This document shows positions 34,261-43,642 of a stretch of 64,000 bases of DNA, piece by piece. Source of the stretch: Microbacterium sp. SCN 70-27 (GTDB taxonomy: Bacteria; Actinomycetota; Actinomycetes; Actinomycetales; Microbacteriaceae); contig MEEK01000006.1 of assembly GCA_001724425.1 (NCBI GenBank), positions 1 through 64,000 of the forward strand. The letters run 5' to 3'. Made by a program: the position numbers and the translations under genes. Below the pieces are notes generated by a model. That model saw only the letters and a program-made list of their open reading frames with translations, searched no databases and was not told where the DNA came from. The stretch's first letter is position 1; each line of letters opens with the position of its first letter.

Positions 34261-36144
34261 ATGGCCATCGCCGACCTGTTCACCCGCTCGTCCACCGACA
34301 CGGGCGCCGGTGGCACGTATCGCTCCTTCGGTGCGCGGCCGACGACGGCCGGCGCAGGGTTGGAAGAGCTGTTCGCCTGGGTCGATGAGATCGCGGCGCT
34401 CACCCGCCCCGACCGCATCCACTGGGTCGACGGGTCGCGCTCCGAGAACGAGGCCCTCCTTCGCGAGCAGGTCGAAGAGGGAAAGCTCATCAAGCTCAAC
34501 CCCGAGTGGCGTCCGGGGTCGTACCTCGCGCGGTCGCACCCGAGTGATGTCGCCCGCACCGAGGCGCGCACCTTCATCGCCTCCGAGCGCCAGGAGGACG
34601 CCGGCCCGACGAACAACTGGGCCGACCCGGTCGCGATGCGCGAGACGATGCACGACATCTTCGCGGGCTCCATGCGGGGTCGCACGATGTACGTCGTCCC
34701 GTTCTCGATGGGCGCCGTCGGCGGCCCGCTCTCGCACATCGGCGTGCAGATCACCGACTCGGCCTACGCCGTCACCTCCATCGGGATCATGACCCGCGTC
34801 GGCACCGAGGTCGTCGAGCAAATCGCGGCGGGCAAGCCGTGGGTCAAGACGATCCACTCCGTCGGAGCACCGCTCGAACCGGGGCAGAAGGATGTCTCGT
34901 GGCCGTGCAACGACGAGAAGTACATCGTCCACTTCCCCGAGACGCTCGAGGTCTGGTCGTACGGCTCGGGCTACGGCGGCAACGCGATCCTCGCGAAGAA
35001 GTGCTTCGCGCTGCGCATCGCCTCGGTGATCGGCCGTGACGAGGGCTGGCTCGCCGAGCACATGCTTCTCATCCGCGTGATCTCGCCCGAGGGCAAGCCG
35101 TACCACCTCGCCGCCGCCTTCCCGTCGGCCTGCGGCAAGACGAACCTCGCGATGCTCCGCCCGACGATCCCCGGCTGGCGCGTGGAGACCCTCGGCGACG
35201 ACATCGCGTGGCTGCGCCCCGGGCAGGACGGACGCCTCTGGGCGATCAACCCCGAGGCCGGCTTCTTCGGCGTCGCGCCCGGCACGGGCGAATCGACCAA
35301 CGTCACCGCCGTGGAGACCCTGTGGGGGAACACCATCTTCACGAACGTCGCGCTCCGCCCGGACGGCGACGTCTGGTGGGAGGGCCTCACGGACGAGGTT
35401 CCCGCCGAGCTCACCGACTGGGAGGGGAACCCCTGGACCCCGGCGTCCGGTCGCCCCGCGGCGCACCCGAACTCGCGCTTCACGGTGAGCGCCGCGCAGT
35501 GCCCGCAGATCGCCCCCGACTGGGATGCCGCGGAGGGCGTGCCGATCGACGGCATCCTCTTCGGCGGTCGCCGCGCGACCAACGTGCCGCTCGTCGTCGA
35601 GGCGACCGACTGGACGCACGGCGTCTTCCTCGGCTCGAACATCTCGTCCGAGCGCACCGCCGCCGCCGAGGGCACTGTGGGGGAGCTCCGTCGCGACCCG
35701 TTCGCGATGCTGCCGTTCTGCGGCTACAACATGGCCGACTACTTCGGCCACTGGCTTAAGGTCGGCCAGAAGCTGCGCTTCGACCGCGCGCCGCGCATCT
35801 TCCAGGTCAACTGGTTCCGCAAGGGCGAGGGCGGCAAGTTCCTGTGGCCCGGGTTCGGCGACAACTCGCGGGTCATCGACTGGATCATCCGCCGCATCGA
35901 GGGATCCGTCCCCGCTGTGGACAGCCCCATCGGGCGCCTCCCCGAGACGAGCGATCTGAACCTCGACGGCATCGACGTGCCGCAGGAGGACCTCGACGCG
36001 CTCTTCGAGATCGACCCCGCGCTCTGGCTGCAGGAAGCCGATCTCACCGAGGAGTTCTACCGGACCTTCGACGGGAAGGTGCCCGCGGCGCTCTACGCGG
36101 AGCTCGCCGCGCTGCGCTACCGCCTGAGACTCGCTCGCTCCTGA
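34261..36144 (+). CDS. pckG: Phosphoenolpyruvate carboxykinase (GTP)
   Basis: 627 aa, normal for the GTP-dependent enzyme. It converts oxaloacetate and GTP to PEP for gluconeogenesis. The P-loop with reactive Cys [13 protein letters not shown], the kinase-2 motif [10 protein letters not shown], the metal and substrate segments [10 protein letters not shown] and [11 protein letters not shown], and HWVDGSRSE near the N-terminus are intact. ATG 34261 is preceded by GAAGGAG. An in-frame upstream ATG gives an atypical 18-residue extension and is less likely. Divergent from the RamB-like regulator. Confidence 0.95.
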   Translation: MAIADLFTRSSTDTGAGGTYRSFGARPTTAGAGLEELFAWVDEIAALTRPDRIHWVDGSRSENEALLREQVEEGKLIKLNPEWRPGSYLARSHPSDVARTEARTFIASERQEDAGPTNNWADPVAMRETMHDIFAGSMRGRTMYVVPFSMGAVGGPLSHIGVQITDSAYAVTSIGIMTRVGTEVVEQIAAGKPWVKTIHSVGAPLEPGQKDVSWPCNDEKYIVHFPETLEVWSYGSGYGGNAILAKKCFALRIASVIGRDEGWLAEHMLLIRVISPEGKPYHLAAAFPSACGKTNLAMLRPTIPGWRVETLGDDIAWLRPGQDGRLWAINPEAGFFGVAPGTGESTNVTAVETLWGNTIFTNVALRPDGDVWWEGLTDEVPAELTDWEGNPWTPASGRPAAHPNSRFTVSAAQCPQIAPDWDAAEGVPIDGILFGGRRATNVPLVVEATDWTHGVFLGSNISSERTAAAEGTVGELRRDPFAMLPFCGYNMADYFGHWLKVGQKLRFDRAPRIFQVNWFRKGEGGKFLWPGFGDNSRVIDWIIRRIEGSVPAVDSPIGRLPETSDLNLDGIDVPQEDLDALFEIDPALWLQEADLTEEFYRTFDGKVPAALYAELAALRYRLRLARS

Positions 36145-36159
36145 ACCGGGGACGGCGTC

Positions 36160-36204
36160 CGCGCCGGCCGTATCTGCTCTCCGTGAGCGCAGGCGGCCGG
36201 CGCG
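36160..36204. terminator. Bidirectional hairpin between pckG and the ABC exporter
   Basis: Arms CGCGCCGGCCG (36160-36170) and CGGCCGGCGCG (36194-36204) pair over 11 bp with a 23-nt loop. The flanking genes converge, and either could use it. Confidence 0.65.
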
Positions 36205-36213
36205 GGCTACCGT

Positions 36214-38112
36214 CTACACCAGCAGCTGGTGACGCGCGAGGTCGCGGTACAGCGGCACCGTCTCGACGAGTTCGGCGTGCGTGCCCTGCCCCACGACCTC
36301 GCCGCGGTCGAGGACCACGATGAGGTCGCTGTCGACGACCGTCGACAGGCGGTGCGCGATCACGACGAGCGTGCGTCCCGCGGCGACCGCGTCGATCGCC
36401 TCGCGCATGCGCTGCTCGTTGAGGCCGTCGAGTGACGATGTCGACTCGTCGAGCAGCAGGATCGGGGGAGCCGCGAGCAGGGCGCGGGCGATCGCGAGAC
36501 GCTGGCGCTCGCCGCCCGAGAGCATGACCCCCGCCTCGCCCACGGGTGCCTCGAGACCCAGGGGCGAGCGCTCCAGCACGTCGCCGAGGTTCACGGCGCG
36601 CAGGACGCGTTCGCACGCGGCGTCGGATGCCGCGGGGGAGGCGAGTCGCAGATTGTCGCCGATCGTGCCGGCGAGCGTCGGGGCATCCTGCTCCACGTAG
36701 CCGAGCTGGGCGCGCAGGCGTGCCCGGTCGACCGTGCGCACGTCGACGCCGTCGACGAGGATCGCCCCGTCCGTCGGGTCGTAGAAGCGCTCGATGAGCG
36801 CGAGCGTCGTGGACTTGCCGGCGCCGGAGGGGCCGACGAGGGCGACGCGGGACCCGCGCGGGACGCGGAAGGACACCCCGCGCAGGACGCCCTCGTGCGC
36901 GGCATCCGTGGGCTCGGCGACGGTCGCGTCCGCGTGGACTTCGGCGAGGAGCGCGGCGGCCTCGTCCTCGCCGCGGCGGCGCGCGGCGACGACCGGCTCG
37001 GGGTAGGCGAAGTGCACGTTCCGGAACTCGATCGCGGTGGCGTCGCCCACCGTGCCGGTGTCGGCGGCGCGGATCGACGTGGCGATCTCCGCGTCGCACG
37101 CGGTCTCGGTGCGAAGGTCCAGCACCTCCTGGATGCGGCCGAGGGCACCGAGCGCCTGGTTGACGGACGTGATCGCGCCGAAGAAGGAGCCGAGCGGCTG
37201 CACGAGGAAGAAGAGGAACATCACGAACGTCACGAGCTGCGCGACCGTGATCGCGCCGGATGCCACGCGGAACCCACCCACACCGAGGACGACCAGCAGC
37301 GACAGCTGCAGGGCGATGCCCGCGATCGGGACGATGAACGCCGACGCCTTCGCGACGGCGACGCCCGCGTCGTAGGCCCCGCGGGCGGTGCGCTCGATGT
37401 CCTCCTGCTCACGGTTCGCAGCGCCGGCGGCGCGGATCGTGCGGATCGACCCGACGGCCCGCTCCACGCCCGAGGCGAGTTCGCCCACCCGCTCCTGCTG
37501 CACGGCCGTCGCGCGGCGGATGCGCCCGCTGAGCGCCCCGACGACGGCGACCGACGCCCCCACCACCACGAGGATCAGGAGGAGGAGCACGGGGTCGATG
37601 AGAAGCATCGCGACGACCGCGCCGACGAAGATCAAGGCGCTGCCGATCGAATCGGCGAGCCCCTGCGTGAGCACGGCGTAGAGGAGCGTCGTGTCGGTGC
37701 CCACGCGGGAGACGAGATCACCCGTGCGGCGCGCGTCATACTCCTGCACGGGCAGGTGCAGCAGCTGCGCGACGAGGCGCCGCCGGCTCGAGTAGACGAC
37801 AGCGGTGCCGGTGCGCTGCAGCAGGAAATGCTGGATGCCGCTGATGATCGACCCGATCACGACGAGCGCGACGAGCGCCCACACGAGCATGCCGAGGGGG
37901 TCGCCCTTCTGGACGCGGTCGATCACCTGGCCGACCAGCAACGGCTGGCCGAGGGTCGCCGCCGCTGCGAGGATGCTGAGGACGGCGACGACGATGAGCG
38001 TCGCCTTGTGCTCGAAGACGAAGGGGAGCAGTTGGCGCAGGCTCGCGCGTGGACCGTCGTCCTTTCCGCGGCGAGAGAAGGGGGAACGGCGTGCGGGGGT
38101 GGCAGAGGACAT
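36214..38112 (-). CDS. ABC-type exporter, fused membrane and ATPase domains
   Basis: 632 aa. Six membrane segments (residues about 40-320) carry the coupling-helix YDARRTGDLVSRVGTDTT. The ATPase domain has Walker A GPSGAGKST, Q-loop YVEQDAPTLAGTIGDNLRLAS, signature MLSGGERQRLAIARAL, Walker B PILLLDESTSSLD and H-loop IAHRLST. Half-transporters of this type dimerise to export drugs, lipids or peptides. There is an insertion of about 50 acidic residues before the ATPase core (EDEAAALLAEVHADATVAEP). ATG 38112. Substrate unknown. Confidence 0.88.
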   Translation of the reverse strand: MSSATPARRSPFSRRGKDDGPRASLRQLLPFVFEHKATLIVVAVLSILAAAATLGQPLLVGQVIDRVQKGDPLGMLVWALVALVVIGSIISGIQHFLLQRTGTAVVYSSRRRLVAQLLHLPVQEYDARRTGDLVSRVGTDTTLLYAVLTQGLADSIGSALIFVGAVVAMLLIDPVLLLLILVVVGASVAVVGALSGRIRRATAVQQERVGELASGVERAVGSIRTIRAAGAANREQEDIERTARGAYDAGVAVAKASAFIVPIAGIALQLSLLVVLGVGGFRVASGAITVAQLVTFVMFLFFLVQPLGSFFGAITSVNQALGALGRIQEVLDLRTETACDAEIATSIRAADTGTVGDATAIEFRNVHFAYPEPVVAARRRGEDEAAALLAEVHADATVAEPTDAAHEGVLRGVSFRVPRGSRVALVGPSGAGKSTTLALIERFYDPTDGAILVDGVDVRTVDRARLRAQLGYVEQDAPTLAGTIGDNLRLASPAASDAACERVLRAVNLGDVLERSPLGLEAPVGEAGVMLSGGERQRLAIARALLAAPPILLLDESTSSLDGLNEQRMREAIDAVAAGRTLVVIAHRLSTVVDSDLIVVLDRGEVVGQGTHAELVETVPLYRDLARHQLLV

Positions 38113-38203
38113 GACGGCTTTCTGCGATGTTTCGGGTGTCTCTATCTTCGTCCGTGTTTCTTGTGGACGACCTGACGGCTGACGTCGGCGCCCCCACAGT
38201 CCG

Positions 38204-39097
38204 TCAGTCGTCGAGCTCGCGCGCCCAGGGGAGATCTGCACCCGCGCGGCCCACCGTGATCGCGGCGGCAGCGGCGGCCCGCGTGCCGATCTCGGTGAGC
38301 TGCGCCGCGGTCGGCATGGTCCCGGCGCGCAGCAGCGGCTCGACGAGGAGCGATGCCATGAACGTGTCGCCCGCACCGATCGTGTCGACGACGTCGACGC
38401 GCGGGGCTGTGACGTCGACGGTGCCTTCTCGCGTTGCGAGCGTGGCGCCGGATCCGCCGCGGGTGACGGCGACGATGGCGGGACCGAGGTCCAGGATCGC
38501 CGCGATCACGCCCGCGATGTCGAGGTCGGCGTACAGGAACGCGGCATCCTCGTCGCTGAGCTTCACGACGCGCGCGCGCCGGGCGATGCGCTCGAAACGG
38601 CTGCGGGCGCCTTCCGGGGAGCCGACGAGCCCCGGCCGGATGTTGGGGTCGAAGGTGACGATCGCGTCCGGGTGCGCATCGAGCAGCGCCTGCACGGCGT
38701 CGGCGCCGGGGTTGAGGAAGGTCGCGAGCGAGCCCGTGTGGATGACCGGCGTCTCGCCGAGGCTCAGCCCGCGCGGCACCTCCCACGCGATGTCGAACTC
38801 GTAGGTCGCCGCGCCCGTGGCATCGAGCGTCGCCCGCGCGGTCGACGTGGGCGCGTCGTGGAAGGACTCGGGCAGGATGCCGACGCCGGATGCCTCGAGG
38901 TGCCGCGCGATCGCCCGCCCGCGCTCGTCCGTCCCGAGATGCGTGAGGAGTGCCGCGGCGACGCCTCGCCGGGCGAGACCCAGGGCGATGTTGGCGGGGC
39001 CGCCGCCGGGCGTCTCGGAGACGCCGTCGGCGGAGTCGGTGATGTCCATGAGGGCCTCGCCGATCACGAGGACGGCCGGGCGTGCGGGCGTGGTCAT
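38204..39097 (-). CDS. PfkB-family carbohydrate kinase, fructokinase-like
   Basis: 297 aa. N-terminal VIGEALMDITDS and GGGPANIALGLARRG and the C-terminal ATP motif DTIGAGDTFMASLL with the catalytic Asp are the ribokinase-family signatures. The sequence is most like fructokinases, which make fructose-6-phosphate. AAAGGA precedes ATG 39097. It is a single gene divergent from the ABC-2 exporter operon, with no sugar transporter adjacent to confirm the substrate. Confidence 0.85.
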   Translation of the reverse strand: MTTPARPAVLVIGEALMDITDSADGVSETPGGGPANIALGLARRGVAAALLTHLGTDERGRAIARHLEASGVGILPESFHDAPTSTARATLDATGAATYEFDIAWEVPRGLSLGETPVIHTGSLATFLNPGADAVQALLDAHPDAIVTFDPNIRPGLVGSPEGARSRFERIARRARVVKLSDEDAAFLYADLDIAGVIAAILDLGPAIVAVTRGGSGATLATREGTVDVTAPRVDVVDTIGAGDTFMASLLVEPLLRAGTMPTAAQLTEIGTRAAAAAAITVGRAGADLPWARELDD

Positions 39098-39161
39098 GTG
39101 CAGTCCTTTCGCTGCCACCATCCTGCCTGTTCCACGGTGAATCATTGTCCCCACCCGGCGC

Positions 39162-39167
39162 TACGGT
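39162..39167 (+). promoter_or_regulatory. Putative -10 box for leaderless ABC-2 exporter mRNA
   Basis: TACGGT, 6 nt, GTG 39174, without a ribosome-binding site. It supports the GTG start of the ATPase gene. Confidence 0.45.
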
Positions 39168-39173
39168 GGTCTG

Positions 39174-40115
39174 GTGTCTGCTCCCGTCATCCGCGCCGAG
39201 AATCTCGTCAAGGCGTACAAGGTCAAAGGAAAGCCCGATTTCGTCGCTGTCGACGGGCTGAGCTTCGAGGTGCCGCCCGGCGAATCGTTCGGCCTGCTCG
39301 GCCCGAACGGCGCGGGGAAGTCCACGACGATGAAGATGATCGGCGCGGTGTCCACGCGCACGGGTGGAGCGCTCGAGATCCTCGGCCTCGACCCCGATGC
39401 GTACGGGCCCGAGATCCGGTCGCGCCTGGGCGTCGTCCCGCAGCAGGACAACCTCGACGGTGAGCTCAATGCGCGCGAGAACCTCTACATGTACGGGCGC
39501 TACTTCGGGCTCCCTGCGGCGGTCTGCCGCCAGAAGGCGGAGGAGCTCCTCGCGTTCGCACAGCTGGAGGACAAGGGCTCGAGCAAGGTCGAGGCTCTCT
39601 CGGGCGGCATGAAGCGTCGCCTCACGATCGCCCGCGGCCTCATCAACGACCCGCGCATCCTCCTCCTCGACGAGCCGACGACGGGGCTCGACCCGCAGGC
39701 GCGCCACGTGCTGTGGGATCGCCTCTTCCGGCTGAAGGAGCGGGGCACGACGCTCGTCCTGACGACGCACTACATGGACGAGGCCGAGCAGCTGTGCGAC
39801 CGACTCATCGTCGTCGACAAGGGTCGCATAATGGCCGAGGGCACCCCGGCGTCGCTCATCCGCGAGCACTCCAGCCGTGAGGTGCTCGAAGTGCGCTTCG
39901 GCTCCGACCGCAACGAGCAGGTCGCGCCGCAGCTGCAGGCGGTCGGCGACCGGGTCGAGGTGCTGCCCGACCGGATCCTCGTGTACACGGCCGACGGCGA
40001 GGCATCCCTCGACCGGGTGCACGCACTCGGGCTCGAGCCGGTCACCTCGCTCGTGCGGCGGTCGAGTCTCGAGGATGTCTTCCTGCGGCTCACCGGAAGG
40101 TCGCTGATCGAATGA
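39174..40115 (+). CDS. ABC-2 exporter ATP-binding protein (NodI/DrrA type)
   Basis: 313 aa. Walker A LLGPNGAGKST, Q-loop VVPQQDNLDGELNARENLYMYGRYFG, signature ALSGGMKRRLTIARGL, Walker B ILLLDEPTTGLD and H-loop LTTHYMDEAEQLCDRLIV are intact. The NLDGELNARENL form is that of NodI and drug-exporter ATPases. A C-terminal tail of about 80 residues follows the ABC domain, as in DrrA. GTG start. The two permease genes follow with 4-base overlaps. Confidence 0.9.
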   Translation: MSAPVIRAENLVKAYKVKGKPDFVAVDGLSFEVPPGESFGLLGPNGAGKSTTMKMIGAVSTRTGGALEILGLDPDAYGPEIRSRLGVVPQQDNLDGELNARENLYMYGRYFGLPAAVCRQKAEELLAFAQLEDKGSSKVEALSGGMKRRLTIARGLINDPRILLLDEPTTGLDPQARHVLWDRLFRLKERGTTLVLTTHYMDEAEQLCDRLIVVDKGRIMAEGTPASLIREHSSREVLEVRFGSDRNEQVAPQLQAVGDRVEVLPDRILVYTADGEASLDRVHALGLEPVTSLVRRSSLEDVFLRLTGRSLIE

Positions 40116-41008
40116 GCAGGCCCGTGACGTCGGCCGCGGTCGGCACCGACACGACGCACCCGATCATCCCCGACCCCTCGGTCGAGGCGGCGCGCGCCGA
40201 AGCGCTCGCGTGGGGTGCACGCCCCCGGCGTCTGGGTGGCTGGTACTTCGCGGAGCACGTCATCCGCACGATGGGCGCGTACAAGTGGACCATCATCGCC
40301 GGCGCCCTCGGGCAGCCCCTGCTGTACCTGCTGGGCCTCGGCGCCGGGCTCGCCGCCCTCATCTCCACTCCTGTGCAGGACGGCGACTCTTCCGTCCGCT
40401 ACCTCGTCTTCATCGCTCCGGCACTTCTCATGACGGCGGGGATCTCGGTGGCATCCGAGGAGTTCACCTACCCCGTCATGGCGGGGTTCAAATGGCGGCG
40501 GCTCTACTTCGGGCCGAACGCCTCGCCGATCTCGTCGCCGCAGATCGTGACGGGCACGATCCTCGGGGCGCTCCTGCGCATCGTCATCGTCGTCGTCGTG
40601 TACTTCGCCGTGCTCGTCATCTTCGGCGCGGTGCCGAACCTCGCGACCGGGTGGCTGCTCATGCCGATCGGCGCGCTCGCGGCACTGTCGTTCGGGCTGC
40701 CGCTCATGGCGTACGCCGCGTCGCTCGAACACGACTCCGGCCAGTTCGCGCTCGTGCAGCGGTTCATCTTCATGCCGATGTTCCTCTTCTCGGGGACGTT
40801 CTACCCGCTCGCCAACCTGCCGATCTGGCTGCAGTGGGTGGGCTGGATCTCGCCGCTGTGGCACGCGTCCGAGCTCGGTCGTGCGGTCTCGTACGACAAG
40901 CCGATCGAGCCGTGGCTGATGGCCGTCCACCTCGGTTATCTGCTCGTGCTCAGCGTCGGCGCGTTCCTCATCGCCCGCCGTATCTTCACCCGGAGGCTCG
41001 CGCAATGA
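40112..41008 (+). CDS. ABC-2 exporter permease (NodJ/DrrB type), first subunit
   Basis: 298 aa, six membrane segments after a soluble N-terminus of about 50 residues. It has LGLGAGLAALI, ISVASEEFTYPVMAGFKWRRLYF and the conserved FLFSGTFYPLANLPIWLQWVGWISPLWHASELGR. The ATG overlaps the ATPase stop (ATGA) and its own stop overlaps the next permease start. It probably forms a heterodimer with that protein. Confidence 0.88.
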   Translation: MSRPVTSAAVGTDTTHPIIPDPSVEAARAEALAWGARPRRLGGWYFAEHVIRTMGAYKWTIIAGALGQPLLYLLGLGAGLAALISTPVQDGDSSVRYLVFIAPALLMTAGISVASEEFTYPVMAGFKWRRLYFGPNASPISSPQIVTGTILGALLRIVIVVVVYFAVLVIFGAVPNLATGWLLMPIGALAALSFGLPLMAYAASLEHDSGQFALVQRFIFMPMFLFSGTFYPLANLPIWLQWVGWISPLWHASELGRAVSYDKPIEPWLMAVHLGYLLVLSVGAFLIARRIFTRRLAQ

Positions 41009-41832
41009 CCGCCGTCACCGAATCGCCCAGTGCCCGGAGGATCCGGCGCGGCGGGGTGCGGTCGCTCTGGGCCGGGAACCCGCAGGCGGTCGTCGAACGC
41101 GGCGTCCGCAGCGCCCGCTCCGGCAACCTCGCCGTCGTGGTCTCGGGTTTCTTCGAGCCCGTCCTCTACCTCGCCTCGATGGGCATCGGGTTGGAGTCGC
41201 TCATCGGCAACGTCGCCTTCGGGGGACATGACGTGTCGTACGCGGCCTACATCGCGCCGGCGCTTCTCGCCGTCTCGGCGATGAACGGGGCGATCTACGA
41301 CTCGACGTGGAACGTCTTCTTCCGCATGAACTACGGCAAGCTCTACGAGGGCATGCTCGCGACGTCGCTCGGGCCGCTCGACGTGGCGCTCGGCGAGATC
41401 CTCTACGCCCTGCTGCGCGGACTCGTCTACGCGACCGGGTTCATGATCATCATGCAGGTGCTCGGGCTGAACCTCGCGTGGACGGCCCTCCTCGCCCTCC
41501 CCGCCGTCACGCTCATCGCCTTCGGGTTCGCGAGCCTCGGCATGGCGGTCACGAGCTACATGAAGACCTTCCAGCAGATGGACTGGATCAACTTCGTGTT
41601 GCTGCCGATGTTCCTCTTCTCGGCGACGCTCTTCCCGATCACGCAGTACCCGGGCTGGGTGCAGGGGGTCATCCAGGCGTTCCCGCTGTGGCACGGCGTC
41701 GAACTCGTCCGTGGGCTCACCACGGGCATCCTGAGCCCCGCGATGTGGGGGCACGTCGCCTACTACCTGGTGATGATCGCGGTCGGGCTGCTGTTCACCA
41801 CCAAGCGCCTGCGCGCGCTCTTCCTCGACTAG
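41005..41832 (+). CDS. ABC-2 exporter permease (NodJ/DrrB type), second subunit
   Basis: 275 aa, six membrane segments. FLFSATLFPITQYPGWVQGVIQAFPLWHGVELVRGLTTG is the family signature and parallels the first permease. ATGA overlap with it. The operon ends at a 15-bp hairpin. The exported compound is unknown; polysaccharide, drug or lipid are options. Confidence 0.88.
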   Translation: MTAVTESPSARRIRRGGVRSLWAGNPQAVVERGVRSARSGNLAVVVSGFFEPVLYLASMGIGLESLIGNVAFGGHDVSYAAYIAPALLAVSAMNGAIYDSTWNVFFRMNYGKLYEGMLATSLGPLDVALGEILYALLRGLVYATGFMIIMQVLGLNLAWTALLALPAVTLIAFGFASLGMAVTSYMKTFQQMDWINFVLLPMFLFSATLFPITQYPGWVQGVIQAFPLWHGVELVRGLTTGILSPAMWGHVAYYLVMIAVGLLFTTKRLRALFLD

Positions 41833-41845
41833 CGGCGTACCGAAA

Positions 41846-41885
41846 CGGCGGATGCCGCGGAGCCTCGGCCCCGCGGCATCCGCCG
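41846..41885. terminator. Strong bidirectional hairpin between convergent genes
   Basis: Arms CGGCGGATGCCGCGG (41846-41860) and CCGCGGCATCCGCCG (41871-41885) match over 15 bp with a 10-nt loop. On the minus strand the stem is followed by TTTCG, giving a short U-run for the transporter transcript. The arms each carry a GGATGCC/GGCATCC heptamer. Confidence 0.8.
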
Positions 41886-41897
41886 TTCGATGTCAGG

Positions 41898-43298
41898 TCA
41901 GAGCGAGCCGGTCTCGCCGAGACCGATGTTCGTCTCGTAGTCGACGTCCTTCGTCTCCTTCGAGAGCACCAGTGCGATGAAGGTCAGCACGGCGGAGCCG
42001 CTGAGGTACAGCCCGACGAGCCACGGCTGTCCGCCGGCGGCCGCCCACAGCCCGAGGGCGATCGACGGCGCGACGGCCGCACCGAGGATCGACGAGACGT
42101 TGTAGGCGATCGCCGACCCCGTGTAGCGCACGTTGGTGGGGAACAGTTCGGGGAGGAGTGCGCCCATCGGTCCGAAGGTCGCGCCCATCAGCGTGAAGCC
42201 CAGCACGAGGAAGGCCTGCACGAGCGCGCCGGTGAACTTCGGGTCGACCTGCGGCAGCAGGAAGACGTTGAACAGCACGCCGAGCACGGCGATGCCGAGG
42301 GTGACCCAGATGAGCAGCTTCCGCCGCCCGACGGCGTCGGCGACCGGCCCGGACAGGAGCGTGAAGATGCCGAAGAAGACCACGCCGATGATCTGCATGA
42401 TCACGAAGTCGGTGTAGCCGAACCCGAGGCCGGGCACGGGGGCATCCGCGGGCTTCGTGCCGTAGGCGAGGGTGAAGCTCGTCATGAGGTAGAAGAGCAC
42501 GTACGTCGCGAGCATGATGAACGTGCCGAGGATGAGGTTCTTCCAGTTCGAACGGATGACTTCGCCCAGCGGGAACTTGCGCAGGGCGCCCTTCTGCTCC
42601 GCCTTCGTGAAGGTCTCCGACTCGACGAGCTTGAGGCGCACCCACAGGCCGATGATGACCATGACGGCCGAGAAGAGGAACGGCACGCGCCAGCCCCAGG
42701 CGAGGAACTCCTCGGAGCGCTGCGCGGTGCCGTCGGGGTGGGGGAGCGCGAAGTTGATGATGAGGAAGATCGTGTTCGCGATGATGAACCCGATCGGTGC
42801 GCCCAGCTGCGGGAAGGTGCCGTACCAGGCGCGCTTGCCGGCGGGGGCGTTCTCGGTGGCGACCAGGGCGGCGCCGGACCACTCGCCGCCGAGCGCGAAG
42901 CCCTGGAACAGGCGCAGCAGCAGGAGGAGGAGCGCCGCGGACCAGCCGATGTTCTGGTACGTCGGGAGGCATCCGATGAGGAACGTCGCGATGCCCATCG
43001 TCAGGAGGGATGCCACCAGGGTCGCCTTGCGGCCGAAGCGGTCGCCGAAGTGGCCGAACACCACTGCGCCGATCGGTCGCGCGACCATGGCGGCGCCGAA
43101 GATGCTGAACGACAGGAGGAGCGCGGTCGTGTCGTCGCCGGTCGGGAAGAAGAGGGTCGGGAAGACGAGGACGGCGGCGGTCGCGTAGACGTAGAAGTCG
43201 TAGAACTCGATCGTCGTGCCGACGAGGCTCGCGGTGATGACGCGCGAGCGGGGATTGAGCGGGGGCGCGGCCGGGGTGGTCGCGGATGCAGCGGACAT
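41898..43298 (-). CDS. MFS transporter of the metabolite:H+ symporter (MHS) family
   Basis: 466 aa with about 12 membrane segments and the MHS motifs GTTIEFYDFYVYATA, GHFGDRFGRKATL, GGEWSGAALVATENAP and WGWRVPFLFSAVMVI. It imports a small organic acid or osmolyte with protons; the substrate is not defined. ATG 43298 with AGGTCC upstream. Although it is related to the transporter at 18.6 kb, no catabolic gene is adjacent. Confidence 0.88.
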   Translation of the reverse strand: MSAASATTPAAPPLNPRSRVITASLVGTTIEFYDFYVYATAAVLVFPTLFFPTGDDTTALLLSFSIFGAAMVARPIGAVVFGHFGDRFGRKATLVASLLTMGIATFLIGCLPTYQNIGWSAALLLLLLRLFQGFALGGEWSGAALVATENAPAGKRAWYGTFPQLGAPIGFIIANTIFLIINFALPHPDGTAQRSEEFLAWGWRVPFLFSAVMVIIGLWVRLKLVESETFTKAEQKGALRKFPLGEVIRSNWKNLILGTFIMLATYVLFYLMTSFTLAYGTKPADAPVPGLGFGYTDFVIMQIIGVVFFGIFTLLSGPVADAVGRRKLLIWVTLGIAVLGVLFNVFLLPQVDPKFTGALVQAFLVLGFTLMGATFGPMGALLPELFPTNVRYTGSAIAYNVSSILGAAVAPSIALGLWAAAGGQPWLVGLYLSGSAVLTFIALVLSKETKDVDYETNIGLGETGSL

Positions 43299-43642
43299 GC
43301 GTGAAGGACCTGTCGAACGTGAAGACGGAGGGTCCTTATGGGACGGGCCGGTGGCGGGCGTCCGAGGCAGGGGTGTTGCGGCGGGCGCCGCGACGGTGGG
43401 GGCACCGGAGGCGCCGGCAGGATCGCGGCGCACAAAGGACGATCATACGCGCGTCCTGGGTGGTAGGGGTTCCGCGCGGCAGGGTCGTCAGGTCACGACA
43501 CGCGGCGCCGCACCCCAGCATCGCTGCGCCCCGGTATCGCCGCCCCCGGTATCGCCGCTCCGGTATTGCCGCCCCCGGTATCGCCGCACCCCAGCACCAC
43601 GGCGTGCTATCTGCGTGTCGGCGCCGTGGCGCGGTCAGCCCA
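43299..43642. other. 344-bp gap upstream of the MHS transporter
   Basis: No gene is seen. It holds the transporter promoter region and the 15-bp tandem array at 43512-43606. Composition is repetitive and GC-rich. Confidence 0.5.
43512..43606. repeat. 15-bp tandem array
   Basis: About six units of CCCCGGTATCGCCGC or variants (GGTATT, CAGCAT) with 14-15 bp period. GGTAT starts at 43533, 43548, 43562 and 43577 within one base. It lies past the stop codon of the HNH gene. Confidence 0.65.
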
